A stretch of DNA of 64,000 nucleotides, from positions 62,001-126,000 of the forward strand of contig PLOR01000118.1 in the NCBI GenBank assembly GCA_003142185.1, written 5' to 3'. The first letter of the stretch is position 1, and every line of letters starts with the position of its first letter. The notes under the pieces were generated by a model. The model saw only the letters and a program-made list of their open reading frames with translations. It did not search any database and was not told where the DNA came from. Position numbers and translations under genes: made by a program. The stretch is from Bryobacterales bacterium (GTDB taxonomy: Bacteria; Acidobacteriota; Terriglobia; Bryobacterales; Bryobacteraceae). Of this stretch, positions 62,278 to 64,000 are shown in pieces.

Positions 62278-63063
62278 TTAACCGTTTGGAGTCCCGCCCC
62301 GCAAACAGAGCCGCTCGAAATTGGCCTTCGTCCGCGCCGCGATCTCCTCAACCGGCTGGCCCCGGACTTGGGCCAGCCGGCGCGCGGTCTCCACCACAAA
62401 GGCCGGCTCGTTGCGTTTGCCGCGATGCGGCACAGGCGCTAGGTAGGGGCAATCGGTCTCGAGCAGCAGCCGGTCGGACGGTGTGGTGCGCGCCGCCTCG
62501 CGCACCGGTTCCGCTTTCGGAAACGTCAGCACGCCGCCAAACGCCAGGTGGAAGCCGGCGTCCAGCGCCTGCCGCGCCTGCACGGCATCGCCCGTGAAAC
62601 AATGCAGGATGCCTTCGCCGCGCCACTCGCCACGGAGAATTTCGAAGGTATCGTCCCAGGCCTCTCGCGTGTGGATGACAATCGGCAGCCGCGCCTCGGC
62701 TGCTATTGCCAACTGCCGCGAAAACACCGCGCGCTGCACATCGCGCGGCGAAAAATCGTAATGATAATCGAGACCGATTTCGCCGATCGCCACAACCTTT
62801 GGATGCGCCGCCAGCTCGCGGAGACGCTCGAAAGTTGCCTCAGTCGCTTTCGAGGCATCGTGCGGATGCACACCCACCGTGGCCAGCACGAACGGATACT
62901 CGCCAGCCAGCCGCACACCGGCCTCCAGGTCGGGCGGCCCGCCGCCGGTGCCGATCGCGAGCATGCGTTCCACGCCGGCGGCGCGGGCGCGTTCGATCAC
63001 CGCCGCGCGGTCTTCATTGAATTGGGCGTCGTCCAGATGGGTATGCGAATCGATCAGCCTCAC
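62278..63063 (-). CDS. tatD: TatD-family hydrolase
   Basis: 261 residues. Metal-dependent TIM-barrel nuclease-like enzyme: DSHTHLDDAQF, GVHPHDA, GEIGLDYHYDF, HTREAWDD, HCFTGD and LLLETDCPYLAP, each with its metal ligands. TatD acts in DNA repair/degradation; the exact role here is not known. Overlaps the metG stop by 4 bp. Confidence 0.95.
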   Translation of the reverse strand: MRLIDSHTHLDDAQFNEDRAAVIERARAAGVERMLAIGTGGGPPDLEAGVRLAGEYPFVLATVGVHPHDASKATEATFERLRELAAHPKVVAIGEIGLDYHYDFSPRDVQRAVFSRQLAIAAEARLPIVIHTREAWDDTFEILRGEWRGEGILHCFTGDAVQARQALDAGFHLAFGGVLTFPKAEPVREAARTTPSDRLLLETDCPYLAPVPHRGKRNEPAFVVETARRLAQVRGQPVEEIAARTKANFERLCLRGGTPNG

Positions 63064-64000
63064 TTGAGGCGCGCCCCCACCGGGATGTCCTCGTGGAAGC
63101 CCGCCAGCACCGGCTTGCCGCCTTCCACCGACGCCGCCACGATCATCCCATTCGACACTACCCCGCGCAGTTTCCGCGGCTCCAGATTGGCGACGATCAC
63201 CACCTTGCGGTTCACCAATTGTTCTGGCGTGTAGGCCTCGGCGATGCCGGCGACGATGGTGCGCGGCTCGGCTTCGCCGATGTCGACTTTCATGTGCATT
63301 AGCTTGTCAGCGCCCTTGACGCGCTCGGCGGAAAGGACTACGCCCACGCGGAGATCCACTTTGCTGAAATCGTCGATGGGGATCTTCGGCGACGCGGGCG
63401 CGGCGGGGGCGGCTGGCGCTGGCGTTTTGCCCATCATCACGGCTTGCTCGGCTGTGACTTTCTCTTCGAGCGCGCGCATCTGCTCGATGGCGGGCTTGGC
63501 CTCGATGCGTGGGAACACGGGCGAGACTTCGCCGATCTGCTGGCCGGGCGGCAGGCCGCCCCATGCGAGCGAATAGATACGGACGTCTTCGATCGGCTCC
63601 TTCATGCCGAGTTGCGCCCAGATCTTCCGTGCGGACTCGGGTAGGACTGGGGAGACTAACGCCGTGATGATGCGCAGAGCTTCCGCTGCGGTGTAGAGAA
63701 CGCAGTCGAGATTCGTTTGCGACTCCTGGTCCTGCTGCCGAGCAAGTTTCCAGGGCTGCTGGGTGACGATGTACCTGTCAATAGTCGAAATCAGCGCCCA
63801 GATTGCTTCCAGACCCTTGGAGAACTCAAAGCGGTTGAAGGTCTGCTGCACAGCTACCATGGCGTGGACCGCTTGCGGCTTGAACCCTGTATCGGCCCCG
63901 GCTGGCACCACGCCCTTCCGGTACTGATGAATCATCGTCAGCGTCCTGCTGGCGAGATTCCCGAGGCCGTTGGCGAGATCCGAATTGTAGCGGCCGATCA
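63060..64000 (-). CDS. metG: Methionyl-tRNA synthetase, C-terminal part (5' end outside window)
   Basis: 313 residues are visible, continuing past the window end. The anticodon-binding helical domain contains RYNSDLANGLGNLASRT near the top. It is followed by the EMAPII-like C-terminal tRNA-binding domain (about 190-310: VDLRVGVVLSAERVKGADKLM, RTIVAGIAEAYTPEQLVNRKV). The presence of this C-terminal domain predicts a homodimeric enzyme. It heads the operon with tatD and the polyprenyl synthase. Confidence 0.96.
   Translation of the reverse strand, partial: IGRYNSDLANGLGNLASRTLTMIHQYRKGVVPAGADTGFKPQAVHAMVAVQQTFNRFEFSKGLEAIWALISTIDRYIVTQQPWKLARQQDQESQTNLDCVLYTAAEALRIITALVSPVLPESARKIWAQLGMKEPIEDVRIYSLAWGGLPPGQQIGEVSPVFPRIEAKPAIEQMRALEEKVTAEQAVMMGKTPAPAAPAAPASPKIPIDDFSKVDLRVGVVLSAERVKGADKLMHMKVDIGEAEPRTIVAGIAEAYTPEQLVNRKVVIVANLEPRKLRGVVSNGMIVAASVEGGKPVLAGFHEDIPVGARLK

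Overview
The window looks like chromosomal DNA of an Acidobacteriota member close to Bryobacterales/Solibacter. Supporting signs are high G+C, an ADOP-type orphan ABC permease, two large secreted proteins ending in the Solibacter-type (TIGR03437-like) C-terminal module, a PEP-CTERM protein, DUF5597 and GH28 glycosidases, and F0 ATP synthase genes without F1 genes beside them. The assignment comes from reading the proteins; no search was run. Coding density is high and most intergenic gaps are filled by small palindromic repeats.

Layout. 1-4.6 kb (minus): HtrA protease, DMT exporter, M20 peptidase, small secreted protein. 4.9-8.5 kb (minus): MFS carrier, a gene remnant, a DUF2911/TPR protein. 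8.8-10.5 kb (plus): PEP-CTERM protein, small basic protein, SDR. 10.6-16.5 kb (minus): lipoprotein, ADOP permease, aldo/keto reductase, two tandem PPK2 kinases. 16.6-18.2 kb: ParDE-like pair and a nucleotidyltransferase pair. 18.3-22.8 kb: lactonase, PilZ protein, F0 operon (atpZ-atpI-atpB-atpE), small ORFs. 23-29 kb (minus): pyruvate carboxylase, Cys/Met-metabolism PLP enzyme, CysS. 29.3-37.6 kb: two GH28 pectinase-like enzymes, a DksA-like pair, a Doc toxin pair, two adhesin-like secreted proteins. 37.7-43.5 kb (minus): 5-oxoprolinase pxpBCA and the NAD pathway nadA-nadC-nadB. 43.7-48.4 kb (minus): trpC-trpF-trpB-trpA-chorismate mutase-DAHP synthase, each junction overlapping by exactly 4 bp. 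49-52 kb (plus): cysteine synthase, JAMM protease and a CysO-MoeZ-type fusion protein. 52-64 kb: DUF5597 glycosidase, PfkB kinase, membrane glycosyltransferase, YbjQ protein, DapF-like protein, UDP-sugar dehydrogenase, phosphoesterase, polyprenyl synthase, TatD and MetG (cut by the window end).

The most notable system is at 49.1-51.9 kb: a three-gene operon that resembles the mycobacterial CysM/Mec/CysO protein-thiocarboxylate route to cysteine. Here the ubiquitin-like carrier CysO is fused in front of its own E1-like activating enzyme and a rhodanese domain, so its terminal Gly-Gly is buried inside the polypeptide. A JAMM protease that could expose it is encoded next door.

Repeats are named here PAL-A (core ggcaggcgcttccgcctgcc), PAL-B (inverted termini beginning gtggcgcacgcactcgtgcg around two hairpins), PAL-C (gaccgccggcgctacc), PAL-D (gaccgctccctatggtcgcg), PAL-E (gggcatgctttagcttgccc) and PAL-F (tggccacggatgaaca). 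They occur singly or as inverted pairs. One lies in frame inside pxpA, one overlaps a start region and one supplies a stop codon. No rRNA, tRNA, CRISPR array or insertion sequence was recognised.
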